Part shown: positions 23,957 to 33,152 of the stretch, piece after piece
How positions within the stretch are numbered: position 1 is the stretch's first letter
Layout: each line of letters opens with the position of its first letter
From: JAEUMD01 sp050250815
GTDB taxonomy: Bacteria; Pseudomonadota; Alphaproteobacteria; Rhizobiales; Hyphomicrobiaceae
Assembly: GCA_050250815.1 (NCBI GenBank)
Contig: JBFWNY010000021.1
Location: 1-64,000 of the forward strand
Direction: 5' to 3'
Length of the DNA stretch: 64,000 nucleotides
Notes under the pieces: model-generated
What the model was told of the DNA's origin: nothing
Databases searched by the model: none
Seen by the model: only the letters and a program-made list of their open reading frames with translations
Program-made: the position numbers and the translations under genes

Positions 23957-25449
23957 GCTTCATCGATCAGCATCTTCCGATTCTGCAGGTGCTGGTGCCG
24001 CTGTTCGGCGCCATCCTCAGCGCATTCACGCGGCGCGGCACCACCGCATGGGCAATTGCCGCGTTATCGAGCGTGATCTCACCTTTTGTCGCCGCGGCCA
24101 TGCTCGCCAAGGTGCTCAGCACCGGCAAGCCGATTTCCTACGTGATGGGCGGGTGGAGCGCGCCGTGGGGCATCGAGTATCGCGTCGATCTGCTCAATGC
24201 GTTCGTATTGCTGCTCATCACCATCGTCGGCGTCTTTGCCATCGCCTACGCACGCAAGAGCGTGGCGAGCGAGATCGACTCGCACAAGCAGTCCTGGTTC
24301 TACACCATGTATCTGCTGTGCCTCGCGGGCCTGCTCGGCATCGCGGTCACGGGCGATGCGTTCAACGCCTTCGTGTTCCTGGAGATCTCGTCGCTCGCGA
24401 CCTACGTGCTGATCGCGCTCGGACGGAACCGGCGTGCGCTGCTGGCAAGCTACCAGTACCTCATCATGGGCACCATCGGCGCGACGTTCTACATCATCGG
24501 CGTCGGGCTCATCTACGTCGTGACCGGCACGCTGAACTTCGCGGATCTGGCCGAGCGGCTGGGCCCCGCCATGGAAACGCAGTCGCGGCCGATCCTCGCC
24601 GCGCTGGCGTTCCTGACGGTCGGCATCTGTCTCAAGCTGGCGCTGTTCCCGCTGCACGCGTGGCTCCCCAACGCCTACGCCTACGCTCCTTCCTTCGCCA
24701 CCGCTTTCCTTGCCGGAACGGCCACGAAGGTTGCCGTCTACCTGCTGATGCGCGTGCTGTTCTCCGTCTATGGCATCGCAATTCCGGCTTCGGGCCTGCC
24801 GGTGCTCGAGGTCATCGTGGTGCTATCGATCGCGGCGATGTTCATCGCCTCCTTCAGCGCCATCTTTGAGGAGAACGCCAAGCGCATGCTGGCCTACTCC
24901 TCGGTCGCACAGATCGGCTACATCACGCTGGGCATCGGCCTCGCCAATCAGACCGGCATAGCGGCGAGCCTCATCCATGTCTTCAACCACGCGCTGATGA
25001 AGACCGCGCTGTTCTTTGCGCTCGGCGCCATCCTCTACCGGACAGGCACGGTGCAGATGTCGCAACTGGCCGGCATCGGGCGGCGCATGCCGCTCACCGT
25101 CGGGGCCTTCGTCGTCGCCGGTCTCGGCCTCATCGGCGCGCCGGGCACTGCCGGGTTCGTATCGAAGTGGTATCTGGCGGTGGCGGCCATCGACAAGGGC
25201 TGGTGGTGGATGGTCTTCCTGATCGTCGCCAGCAGCGTGCTGGCGGTGGTCTATGTCGGGCGCTTCGTCGAGGTGGCCTACTTCCGCGAGCCGGAGGGCA
25301 AGACGCTGGAGGCATATGAACCGCCTCTGTCGATGCTGCTGCCGCTGCTGGCGCTGGCCGCCGCGACGATCTACTTCGGCATCGACACGCGTCTTACCGC
25401 AAAGGTCGCGGACGCGGTAGCGGCCTCGTTGCTGGGGGGCGCACCATGA
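23953..25449 (+). CDS. mrpD: Mrp/Mnh antiporter subunit D, first pump subunit (MbhH-like)
   Basis: This 498-residue NuoL/M/N-family proton pump has about 14 membrane helices. The conserved TM5 Glu is in FVFLEISSLATY, and the TM7 Lys in GICLKLALFPLHAWLP; TM8 carries GTATKVAVYLLMR. FEENAKRMLAYSS is the usual TM9-10 loop. The start is the ATG at 23953 overlapping mrpC; upstream in-frame sequence is a shadow of mrpB/mrpC. All key charged residues are present, so this subunit should be able to move ions. Confidence 0.92.
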   Translation: MSFIDQHLPILQVLVPLFGAILSAFTRRGTTAWAIAALSSVISPFVAAAMLAKVLSTGKPISYVMGGWSAPWGIEYRVDLLNAFVLLLITIVGVFAIAYARKSVASEIDSHKQSWFYTMYLLCLAGLLGIAVTGDAFNAFVFLEISSLATYVLIALGRNRRALLASYQYLIMGTIGATFYIIGVGLIYVVTGTLNFADLAERLGPAMETQSRPILAALAFLTVGICLKLALFPLHAWLPNAYAYAPSFATAFLAGTATKVAVYLLMRVLFSVYGIAIPASGLPVLEVIVVLSIAAMFIASFSAIFEENAKRMLAYSSVAQIGYITLGIGLANQTGIAASLIHVFNHALMKTALFFALGAILYRTGTVQMSQLAGIGRRMPLTVGAFVVAGLGLIGAPGTAGFVSKWYLAVAAIDKGWWWMVFLIVASSVLAVVYVGRFVEVAYFREPEGKTLEAYEPPLSMLLPLLALAAATIYFGIDTRLTAKVADAVAASLLGGAP

Positions 25450-26996
25450 TCACGCAACTCACGCCCGAGACTCTCGCCCTGCTCGCAACGCTGGTGCCGC
25501 TGGCGGCCGCCGCGCTCATACCGCTGTTCCATCGCGCTCCCAACCTGCGTGAGACGGTCACGCTCGTTTCCGCAGTGGGGCTGGCGTGGATCGTTTGGAG
25601 CATGCTGGGACCGATACTCGATGGCGCCAGGCCCGAACTCGTCGGTCCCGAGATCGTCAAGGGCTTCCGCCTCGCCTACCGCGTCGAGCCTCTCGGGCTT
25701 CTCTACGCACTCGTCGCCTCGACGCTCTGGATCGTCAACTCGATCTATTCGATCGGCTACATGCGCGGCAACAACGAGCCGCGGCAGACGAGCTTCTACG
25801 TCTGCTTCGCCATCGCCATCGCGAGCGCGATCGCCATTGCCTTCTCGGCGAACCTCGTAACCATGTTCCTGGGGTACGAGGCGTTGACACTGTCGACCTA
25901 TCCGCTCGTCACGCACAAAGCGACTGAGGAGGCCCGGCGGTCGGGCCGGAAATATCTCGTTCTGCTGATCGGCACGTCAATGGTGCTGTTCCTGCCTGCG
26001 ATCCTTCTCACGTCCACGACGGCAGGTACGACCGACTTCACCGCCGGCGGCATTCTCGCGGGCAAGATGACGCCGCTTGCCATGTCGGGCCTGCTGGCGC
26101 TGTTCGTATTCGGCATTGGCAAGGCGGCGCTGATGCCGGTGCATTTCTGGCTGCCGGCTGCCATGGTCGCGCCGACACCGGTCAGCGCGCTGCTGCACGC
26201 GGTCGCGGTGGTCAAGGCAGGTGTCTTTTCGATCCTGAAGATCATCGTCTACATCTTCGGCTTCGAGACGCTTGCCGCCAACGGCGCCGGAGGGTGGCTG
26301 GTCTGGGCCGCGGGGTTCACCATCATTATGGCCTCGCTCGTCGCGCTGCGGCAGGACAACCTCAAGAAGCGGCTTGCCTACTCGACCGTGTCGCAACTCT
26401 CCTACGTGGTGCTGGGCGCCGCCATTCTGGCACCGCTCTCTCTCGTCGGCGCAGCCATGCATATCGCCGCCCACGCCTGCGCGAAGATCACACTCTTCTT
26501 CGCGGCCGGATCCATCTATACCGCGGCCCACAAGACGGAGATCAGCCAACTCGACGGCATCGGCCACCGGATGCCCTGGACAATGGGCGCCTTCACTGTC
26601 GGCGCGCTCGCCATGATCGGGTTGCCGCCGACGGCCGGATTCCTGGGCAAGTGGTTCATGCTGACGGGCGCAATCGGCACACAGCAGTGGCTGCCCGTCG
26701 GCATCATCGTCGCGAGCACTATACTCAACGCGCTCTATTTCCTGCCGATCGTGCACCGCGCCTTCTTCCGCGATCCAGATCATGTGCCGCTCGACGTGGA
26801 CGAAATGCCGGTGCGCGCGGCAAGCCTCGGCGCCAAGGCTGTCGCTGATGGCAGCAACGGCCATCACGATGAGGCGCACGGTGAGGCGCCCCTGCCGATC
26901 GTTCTCGCCCTCACCATTACCGCGGCCATGACCATCGCGCTGTTCCTCAATCCCGAGGTGCCGCTGGCCCTGGCCAACGCCATGATCCAGAAGTGA
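25446..26996 (+). CDS. Second MrpD/NuoM-type pump subunit
   Basis: This 516-residue homologue of the preceding protein has the TM5 Glu in MFLGYEALTLSTYP, the TM7 Lys in FGIGKAALMPVHFWLP and a TM8 Lys in VAVVKAGVFSILK, plus QDNLKKRLAYSTVSQLSYV. A His/Asp-rich loop (GSNGHHDEAHGEAP, about residues 470-483) precedes the last helix. It overlaps the upstream gene by four bases and is followed by a small gene 11 bp later. In standard Mrp systems there is one MrpA and one MrpD, so this second pump may take the place of the MrpA N-terminal part. Confidence 0.88.
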   Translation: MITQLTPETLALLATLVPLAAAALIPLFHRAPNLRETVTLVSAVGLAWIVWSMLGPILDGARPELVGPEIVKGFRLAYRVEPLGLLYALVASTLWIVNSIYSIGYMRGNNEPRQTSFYVCFAIAIASAIAIAFSANLVTMFLGYEALTLSTYPLVTHKATEEARRSGRKYLVLLIGTSMVLFLPAILLTSTTAGTTDFTAGGILAGKMTPLAMSGLLALFVFGIGKAALMPVHFWLPAAMVAPTPVSALLHAVAVVKAGVFSILKIIVYIFGFETLAANGAGGWLVWAAGFTIIMASLVALRQDNLKKRLAYSTVSQLSYVVLGAAILAPLSLVGAAMHIAAHACAKITLFFAAGSIYTAAHKTEISQLDGIGHRMPWTMGAFTVGALAMIGLPPTAGFLGKWFMLTGAIGTQQWLPVGIIVASTILNALYFLPIVHRAFFRDPDHVPLDVDEMPVRAASLGAKAVADGSNGHHDEAHGEAPLPIVLALTITAAMTIALFLNPEVPLALANAMIQK

Positions 26997-27007
26997 CCGG
27001 AGGCGTG

Positions 27008-27274
27008 ATGCCTGAACACCACTCGCCACGGCAGGACGACGACCACTGGCTGGTCCGCCCCAGCACCATTCGCGGCCTCTGGATCGGATCGTCGATCGTG
27101 CTTGCAATCCTGGTGCTCCTCGATCTCGTCGTGGAGCACCACCCGCACTTCGGGATAGACGGCACATTCGGGTTCGGCGCCTGGTACGGCTTCCTCGCGT
27201 GCGTGGCGCTCGTGCTGTTCGCCAAGGGACTGGGCCTCATCCTTAAACGGCCGGATACTTATTATGACCGCTAG
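27008..27274 (+). CDS. Small two-helix membrane subunit of the antiporter operon
   Basis: This 88-residue protein has a His- and Asp-rich start, helix 1 (about residues 24-42), an acidic His-containing loop (EHHPHFGIDGTFGFGAW) and helix 2 (about 58-75), ending LKRPDTYYDR. The ATG at 27008 follows GGAGGCGTG. An in-frame GTG at 26993 is possible but less likely. It overlaps the next gene by 11 bp. I do not know it as a standard Mrp or Mbh subunit; similar small proteins accompany NuoL-type pumps in some operons. Its membership of the complex is inferred from coupling. Confidence 0.75.
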   Translation: MPEHHSPRQDDDHWLVRPSTIRGLWIGSSIVLAILVLLDLVVEHHPHFGIDGTFGFGAWYGFLACVALVLFAKGLGLILKRPDTYYDR

Positions 27275-28949
27275 CCTCGTGCTGCCTCCTGCGCTCGCGC
27301 TGATTGCAGCCGGGCTCGCCATACCCTTCCTCAAGGGTGGAATACGCACGCTCGTCCTGCTCGGCGCACCGCTGGTCGCGCTCTACATGGTCTGGCTCGT
27401 CGGCGACGGCGTGCAGCTCGCCACGAGCTACCTGGGCTACGAGCTGCAGATCGTGCGCGGCGACAAGCTGGCGCGACTGTTCGCGACCGTATTCGCATTG
27501 ATGGCGTTTGCCGGCGGTCTCTACTCCCTCAATCAATCGAGCAGCCTGGAGCTGGGTGCTGCCTACGTCTACGCCGGCAGCGCGATCGGCGTGACATTCG
27601 CTGGCGACCTCATCACCGTGTTCGTCTTCTGGGAGATCATGGCGGTCGCCTCGACCATGGTGGTGTGGAGCGGCGGGCGCGCGGCCTCCAGCGCCGGCAT
27701 CCGCTACGCGGCGATCCACATGCTGGGCGGCGTGCTGCTGATGGCCGGCATCACGGGCGAGATTCTGAATTCGGGCTCGGCGGCGTTCACCAAGCTCGAC
27801 ACGTCGACCGTCTCACGCTGGCTCATCCTCGCCGGCTTTCTCATCAATGCCGGAGCGCCGCCGCTCGCCGCCTGGCTGCCCGATGCGTATCCCGCATCGT
27901 CGTGGAGCGGCATGGTTTTCCTTTCGGCCTTCACCACCAAGACGGCCGTCTACGTGCTGCTACGCGGTTTCCCGGGCACGGAGCTGCTCATCTATGTCGG
28001 CCTCTACATGGTGTTCTACGGGATCATCTACGCGATCCTGGAAAACGACATGCGCCGCATCCTGGCCTACTCGATCGTCAACCAGGTCGGGTTCATGGTC
28101 ACGGGCATCGGCATCGGCAGCGAGATGGCACTCAACGGTGCCGCGGCCCACGCCTTCACCCACATCATCTACAAGGCGCTGCTGCTGATGTCGGCGGGGT
28201 CCGTGCTGCTGATGACCGGCAAGAGCAAGTGCACCGACCTGGGCGGTCTGTTCCGGACGATGCCGCTCACCATGGTCTGCGGCGTCATCGGTGCGCTCGC
28301 CATCTCATCATTCCCGCTGACGTCGGGCTTCATATCCAAATCGATGATCTCGCAGGGTGCCGCAGACGCACATCTGGCGATCGTCTGGTTCCTGCTGGCG
28401 GCCGCCTCCGCCGGAGTGTTCCTGCATGCCGGCATCAAGTTCCCGTGGTTCGTGTTCTTCCAGAAGGATTCGGGCCTCAGACCACCCGAGCCGCCATGGA
28501 ACATGCGTTCGGCGATGGTGCTGCTGTCGGCGCTGTGCATCGGCTTGGGTGTCGCGCCGGGACCGCTCTACAATCTGCTGCCCTACCCGGTCGCCTACGT
28601 GCCTTACACGGCGAGCCACGTCGTCTTCCAGCTGCAGCTGCTGCTGTTCTCGGGTCTCGCATTCTTCCTCATGCTCGACCTGCTCAAGCGCACGCTGACC
28701 ATCACACTCGACTTCGACTGGTTCTACCGCAAGCTCGGCAACTGGCTGATGCGTGGCGTGAACGACAAGAGCGAGAAGGTCTGGGATGGCCTGGTTGCGG
28801 CAATCTCCAGCGCCGCGACCAGCGTCAACTCGCGGCTCTACCGTCACCACGGGCCCGACGGTATTTTCGGCCGCTGGTGGCCGACCGGGCAGATGGCGTT
28901 CTGGACGACACTGATGCTGGGCGCCTACGTGCTGCTCTCCTACGTTTGA
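27264..28949 (+). CDS. Third NuoL/MrpD-type subunit, divergent, with C-terminal extension
   Basis: This 561-residue pump-family protein has about 14-15 helices. The TM5 Glu is kept (VFVFWEIMAVAST) and so is the TM8 Lys (FTTKTAVYVLLR), but the segment matching the TM7 motif LKLALFPLHAWLP reads INAGAPPLAAWLP, so the TM7 Lys is replaced. The C-terminus carries an extra stretch of about 100 residues with DFDWFYRKLGNWLM and a last helix, reminiscent of extended NuoL-like subunits. The loss suggests altered or lost pumping by this subunit. It ends the operon. Confidence 0.87.
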   Translation: MTASLVLPPALALIAAGLAIPFLKGGIRTLVLLGAPLVALYMVWLVGDGVQLATSYLGYELQIVRGDKLARLFATVFALMAFAGGLYSLNQSSSLELGAAYVYAGSAIGVTFAGDLITVFVFWEIMAVASTMVVWSGGRAASSAGIRYAAIHMLGGVLLMAGITGEILNSGSAAFTKLDTSTVSRWLILAGFLINAGAPPLAAWLPDAYPASSWSGMVFLSAFTTKTAVYVLLRGFPGTELLIYVGLYMVFYGIIYAILENDMRRILAYSIVNQVGFMVTGIGIGSEMALNGAAAHAFTHIIYKALLLMSAGSVLLMTGKSKCTDLGGLFRTMPLTMVCGVIGALAISSFPLTSGFISKSMISQGAADAHLAIVWFLLAAASAGVFLHAGIKFPWFVFFQKDSGLRPPEPPWNMRSAMVLLSALCIGLGVAPGPLYNLLPYPVAYVPYTASHVVFQLQLLLFSGLAFFLMLDLLKRTLTITLDFDWFYRKLGNWLMRGVNDKSEKVWDGLVAAISSAATSVNSRLYRHHGPDGIFGRWWPTGQMAFWTTLMLGAYVLLSYV

Positions 28950-29081
28950 GGCGTGCGCTGCGGGGCGGCGCGCAAACGCGAGCGGCGTCCCGAAACGGAA
29001 CACTGCGACTGGCAGAGGATTTGCGGAACCAAGGGCCACGCCGGGGATGCCGGCACAAGGTCCGCGCGAGGTTCAGCCGCA

Positions 29082-29333
29082 ATGTCCTTTGCAGCAACAG
29101 TTCTGGCGGCCACCGCCGCCACCGGCACGATCTATTCGGATTACCCTGCCTTCCTTAAGCGCGGTGGCGCCGTGGAGGCGTGGACGGATCGCGGCCCGAT
29201 CATCGAGATCATCGTCCGCTGCCGCGTCGGCACCGGGATCGTGTCCTATTCGAAGATCGACGGCGCCTACTGCGCGCCGCGCTACGACTGCCACGCGACC
29301 CTGCGGAGCGCGATCCGCAAGACCTGCCGCTGA
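29082..29333 (+). CDS. Small protein, possibly exported, unknown
   Basis: This 83-residue frame opens with a short hydrophobic stretch (MSFAATVLAATAATG), followed by a compact domain with four cysteines (VRCRVG, YCAPRYDCHA, KTCR). The Cys spacing and Ala-rich start suggest a small periplasmic, disulfide-bonded protein, though the leader lacks a basic n-region. The ATG at 29082 has only a distant GAGG before it. No family is recognised. Confidence 0.5.
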   Translation: MSFAATVLAATAATGTIYSDYPAFLKRGGAVEAWTDRGPIIEIIVRCRVGTGIVSYSKIDGAYCAPRYDCHATLRSAIRKTCR

Positions 29334-29491
29334 GCAACGCACCAACCGGGCGCCCAGCCGTTGCATATGCCACTGCCGACTTCACCGACCTGCGCTGTGA
29401 TCTATTTCAAATTCCGGCACATCGCTCAGCATTTGGTTAGCATCTTCCCCATACATTCTTTCTCGTCTGGATCTGTTGGACGGGGAGTTCC

Positions 29492-30376
29492 ATGCTGTTC
29501 GAGCGTCCACTGGCGAGCCGTAACCCGCAGTCGTCTTTCGAAACCGATCCTGAAGGAGCGGCAATCGACGAGCGACAGGAGCTCAATGCCGAGGCACTCC
29601 TGCTGCGGGCACTCGTCCACGAAGTGCAGACCGCAGCGATGCTGACCGCGGTCGCAGCCAGCGCCGTCAACACCGGAATGTCTCCCAGGCTCGCTATCCT
29701 GATCGCCGAAGCCCGCTTTGCGATCGCGGACTTTCCCGCCCGCATCGACGACTGGCCGCAGCGCATTCTGCAGGAGCAGCTCACACGATCGAGCTTTGAG
29801 GATGTCGCGGTATTCTATGCGGCCTTCGGCAAGGCGAAAGCGCGCCTCCTGGCGCTGGAGGCCGAGGCCAACCGGCAGGGATTGGAGCGCGCGCTGAGCC
29901 TCAATATCGCTTCGCTGCAGACGAGCTGGCGTCTGGCGGCGCGGCACGCGCGCATAGCTGTCTCCGAACTCACCGGCGAGCTGAAGCACGTTCTGCCCGA
30001 TGGCTACGCGACGAATCTTGCGACCATTGATGCGCTTCTTACCGCCTCGGCAAAGGGCGAGAGCCCGTGCCTGACCGCACAGGGTCATGTCGAGGTCCCG
30101 CGTCTTGCCGAACGCCGCCGCACGCCGCGCCGGTCTCTCCTGCAGACAGCCATCGTTTCGATCGGGCGCTCCGATTTCAGCGCGTTCGTCCTGGATGTAT
30201 CGGCAGGCGGCTTCGGTCTGTCGCGCATGCCACCGGTCACCGCGGGACTGCGCCTGATCGTGCGCCTGCAATCGGGCCGCGTCTTCAGCGGGACCATTGC
30301 CTGGTCGGAGGGCGATCACGTTGGCATGCGTTTCGACCGGCCTCTCGTGCCCACCGACCCGCTGCTGTTTGGCTGA
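29492..30376 (+). CDS. PilZ-domain protein (predicted c-di-GMP receptor)
   Basis: This 294-residue cytoplasmic protein has an N-terminal helical region (about 1-195) of unknown type and a C-terminal PilZ domain (about 203-290). The c-di-GMP motifs are present: RRRTPRR (RxxxR-type) and DVSAGGFGLS (D/NxSxxG). The start is the ATG at 29492, after GGACGGGGAG. It stands alone between the antiporter and the aldehyde oxidoreductase set, on the same strand as both. The helical half probably gives the output specificity, which I cannot name. Confidence 0.82.
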   Translation: MLFERPLASRNPQSSFETDPEGAAIDERQELNAEALLLRALVHEVQTAAMLTAVAASAVNTGMSPRLAILIAEARFAIADFPARIDDWPQRILQEQLTRSSFEDVAVFYAAFGKAKARLLALEAEANRQGLERALSLNIASLQTSWRLAARHARIAVSELTGELKHVLPDGYATNLATIDALLTASAKGESPCLTAQGHVEVPRLAERRRTPRRSLLQTAIVSIGRSDFSAFVLDVSAGGFGLSRMPPVTAGLRLIVRLQSGRVFSGTIAWSEGDHVGMRFDRPLVPTDPLLFG

Positions 30377-30633
30377 ACCGCTTCGCCGGTCGCACACGTT
30401 CGCCGCTGGCAGCTGCACCCAACCACATTGACGTGACGCACCGCGTGCGGAGCGCGAGCCCGAAGGCTTGTCAGGCGCTAAGCTATGTCCGCCCAGGCAT
30501 AGCAGGAACCATAACGCACGGATATTCCGTGAGGTTTCGCCATTGAATGCACCATAGTACACTTGACCGAATGTCGCATCTCAGCGCGAATTCAGCGCAA
30601 GCTTCAGAAACATGAGCGACGCAGGGAGGAACT

Positions 30634-31134
30634 ATGCTCAGAGCGTTGGTGATCGATCCGGGCAAGTGCACCGGATGCAAGCAGTGCGAGATGGCTTGCT
30701 CCTACGTCAAGGAAGGCGAGTTCAACGTCTCCAAGTCGCGCATCCGCGTGTTCGACTTCCACACCGAGGCGCGTTTCGTCCCCTACACCTGCACGCAGTG
30801 CGCCGAGGCTTGGTGCCAACAGGCCTGCCCGGTGAACGCCATCACGACCAATTCGGACGGCGTCAAGATCGTGCACGAGAACCTGTGCGTCGGTTGCAAG
30901 GTCTGCACGATCGCCTGCCCCTTCGGCACGGTGAATTACAACGCCTCGACCGGCAAGGTGATCAAATGCGATCTGTGCCTGGGCAGCCCGGCCTGCGCCG
31001 AAGCCTGCCCGACCGGCGCGATCACCTTCCAGGACAGCGAGCAGACCGGCTTTGACAAGATGAAGGTGTGGGCCTCCGCGTCCGCGCACAGCACCTCCAC
31101 GCAGGGTCCCAATACGCCAGCGGCCAAAGGCTGA
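30634..31134 (+). CDS. aorA: Four-cluster ferredoxin, electron-transfer subunit of aldehyde oxidoreductase
   Basis: This 166-residue iron-sulfur protein resembles the HycB/DmsB class and AorA of aromatic-degrading bacteria. Cys motifs supply ligands for up to four [4Fe-4S] clusters: CTGCKQCEMAC, CTQCAEAWCQQACP, CVGCKVCTIACP and CDLCLGSPACAEACP. There is no Tat signal, so it is cytoplasmic. The start follows GGGAGGAAC. The tungsten oxidoreductase follows 88 bp later. Its likely role is to carry electrons from that enzyme to the FAD subunit or to ferredoxin. Confidence 0.85.
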   Translation: MLRALVIDPGKCTGCKQCEMACSYVKEGEFNVSKSRIRVFDFHTEARFVPYTCTQCAEAWCQQACPVNAITTNSDGVKIVHENLCVGCKVCTIACPFGTVNYNASTGKVIKCDLCLGSPACAEACPTGAITFQDSEQTGFDKMKVWASASAHSTSTQGPNTPAAKG

Positions 31135-31222
31135 TGCAGCGGCGCGAGCGGGCCTGCGGGCCACGCTCTGCCGACCACCGCACGACTAAGCCGCGAGCCA
31201 CCGTCACGACAGGGAGAGAGAC

Positions 31223-33070
31223 ATGGGATGGACGGGTAAGATCCTCCGCGTGAACCTAACGAATGGAACGATCAAGACCGAGCCGCTCAACATGGATTGG
31301 GCGCGCAAGTATCTGGGCCAGCGCGGTCTGGCGACGAAGTACCTCGTCGAGGAGATCGATCCCAAGGTCGATCCGCTCGGCCCCGGCAACAAGATGATCT
31401 TCGCGACCGGCCCGCTGACTGGCACGGCCGCCTCCACTGGCGGGCGCTACTCGGTCGTTACCAAGGGCGCACTGACCAACGCGATCGCCTGTTCGAACTC
31501 GGGCGGCTACTTCGGCGCGGAGCTGAAGTTCGCCGGCTGGGACATGATCATCTTCGAGGGCAGCGCTCCCAAGCCCGTCTATCTCACGGTGTTCGACGAC
31601 AAGGTCGAGATCCGCGATGCCTCCGAGATCTGGGGCAAGAGCGTGTGGGACACCGACGAGTGGATCAAGAAGCGCCACCAGGACCCGATGATGCACATCT
31701 CGGCGATCGGTGTCGCCGGTGAAAACCAGGTTCTCTACTCCTGCATCGTCAACGACCTGCATCGCGCCGCCGGCCGTTCCGGCGTCGGCGCCGTCATGGG
31801 ATCGAAGAACCTGAAGGCTGTCGCCGTCCGCGGCACCAACGGCGTCAAGGTCAAGGACGGCATGCGCTTCCTCAAGGCCGCTTCCGCGGGCAAGAAGGTG
31901 CTGCAGCAGAACGCGGTCACCGGCGCCGGCCTGCCGACCTACGGCACACAGGTGCTGATGAACGTGATCAACGAGGCCGGTGCCATGCCGACCCGCAATC
32001 ACCGCGACGTGCAGTTCGAAGGTGCCCATGACATCTCGGCGGAAGCGATGGCGACGCCTCGCAAATCCGACGGTCAAAAGAACCTGCTGACGAACCAGGC
32101 CTGCTTCGGCTGCACCATCGCCTGCGGGCGCATCTCCAAGATCGACGAGAAGCACTTCTCGATCCAGAACAAGCCGCAGTACTGGCACGCATCCGGCGGC
32201 CTCGAGTACGAGGCGGCCTGGGCGCTCGGCTCCAACACCGGCGTCAACGACCTGGAAGCGCTGACGATGGTCAACTTCGTCTGCAACGAGCAGGGGCTCG
32301 ACCCCATCTCGTTCGGCGCCACCGTCTCCGCCGCGATGGAGCTCTATGACCTGGGTCTCATCACCAAGGAACAGACCGGTGGCATCGACCTGAAGTTCGG
32401 GTCGGCCGAGGCGCTGGTGAAGTGCGTGGAGCTGACGGGCAAGGCCGAGGGCTTCGGCAAGGAGCTCGGGCTTGGCTCGTTGCGCCTGTGCCAGAAGTAT
32501 GGGCGGCCGGACCTGTCGATGTCGGTCAAGGGCCAGGAGTTCCCTGCCTACGACTCGCGCGGCATCCAGGGCATGGGCCTCACCTACGCCACGTCCAACC
32601 GCGGCGCCTGCCACCTGCGTTCCTACACAGTGTCTTCGGAGATCCTCGGCATCCCCGAGAAGACCGATCCGCTGGCGACCGACGGCAAGCCCGCACTGGT
32701 AAAGGCGTTCCAGGATGCCACTGCCGCCGTAGACTCTTCGGGCCTTTGCGTATTCACGACCTTCGCCTGGACGCTCAACGACATCGCACCGCAGGTCGAA
32801 GCCGCCTGCGATGGCGAATGGTCGCCCGAGTACATGATGGAAGTCGGCGAGCGCATCTGGAACATGGAGCGCGTCTTCAACAACCGGGCCGGCTTCACCG
32901 CCAAGGACGACAACCTGCCGCCGCGCCTGGTCTCCGAGCCTGCCAACGCCGGCCCGGCCAAGGGGCTGGTCAACGGTCTCAACAAGATGCTGCCCGAGTA
33001 CTACCAGCTCCGCGGCTGGACGTCTGAGGGCGTACCGACAAACGAAACGCTGTCGCGCCTCGGCCTGTGA
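31223..33070 (+). CDS. aorB: Aldehyde ferredoxin oxidoreductase, tungsten subunit
   Basis: This 615-residue AOR-family enzyme oxidises aldehydes to acids (or the reverse) at a tungsto-bispterin site. The family start MGWTGKILRVNLT is intact. The [4Fe-4S] ligands are C294, C297, C301 (CFGCTIAC) and C509 (SSGLC). Pterin-contact segments such as GGRYSVVTKGALT and AAGRSGVGAVMGSKNLKA are present, as is the family ending. The start follows AGGGAGAGA. A strong terminator lies 20 bp after the stop. The neighbouring FeS, FAD and MoaD-like genes match the Aromatoleum-type three-subunit AOR rather than the lone archaeal enzyme. Confidence 0.93.
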   Translation: MGWTGKILRVNLTNGTIKTEPLNMDWARKYLGQRGLATKYLVEEIDPKVDPLGPGNKMIFATGPLTGTAASTGGRYSVVTKGALTNAIACSNSGGYFGAELKFAGWDMIIFEGSAPKPVYLTVFDDKVEIRDASEIWGKSVWDTDEWIKKRHQDPMMHISAIGVAGENQVLYSCIVNDLHRAAGRSGVGAVMGSKNLKAVAVRGTNGVKVKDGMRFLKAASAGKKVLQQNAVTGAGLPTYGTQVLMNVINEAGAMPTRNHRDVQFEGAHDISAEAMATPRKSDGQKNLLTNQACFGCTIACGRISKIDEKHFSIQNKPQYWHASGGLEYEAAWALGSNTGVNDLEALTMVNFVCNEQGLDPISFGATVSAAMELYDLGLITKEQTGGIDLKFGSAEALVKCVELTGKAEGFGKELGLGSLRLCQKYGRPDLSMSVKGQEFPAYDSRGIQGMGLTYATSNRGACHLRSYTVSSEILGIPEKTDPLATDGKPALVKAFQDATAAVDSSGLCVFTTFAWTLNDIAPQVEAACDGEWSPEYMMEVGERIWNMERVFNNRAGFTAKDDNLPPRLVSEPANAGPAKGLVNGLNKMLPEYYQLRGWTSEGVPTNETLSRLGL

Positions 33071-33090
33071 GGCGATGGCTCGAAGGCGGC

Positions 33091-33115
33091 ACGGGGCGGG
33101 AAACCGCCCCGTTTT
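33091..33115 (+). terminator. Rho-independent terminator after aorB
   Basis: ACGGGGCGG (33091-33099), GAAA tetraloop, CCGCCCCGT (33104-33112), then TTT: a textbook intrinsic terminator. It separates aorAB from the small-protein/FAD-subunit pair, which would then be partly read through or have their own promoter. Confidence 0.9.
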
Positions 33116-33152
33116 GCCGTCCGGCGGCACAGGCCGCCCGGATACGCGTGTT

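Noticed and set aside
30524..30548. ATTC and GAAT words before aorA
   Set aside because: Spacing is 17 bases, not 8, and the flanks do not match the sat or soeA sites.
30634..31134. FeS protein as the missing SoeB
   Set aside because: It lies next to the aldehyde oxidoreductase and 15 kb from soeA, and fits the AorA role better.
31256..33130. 624-residue open frame antisense to the aldehyde oxidoreductase
   Set aside because: Shadow of aorB caused by codon bias; no motifs, and the sense frame has clear family motifs.
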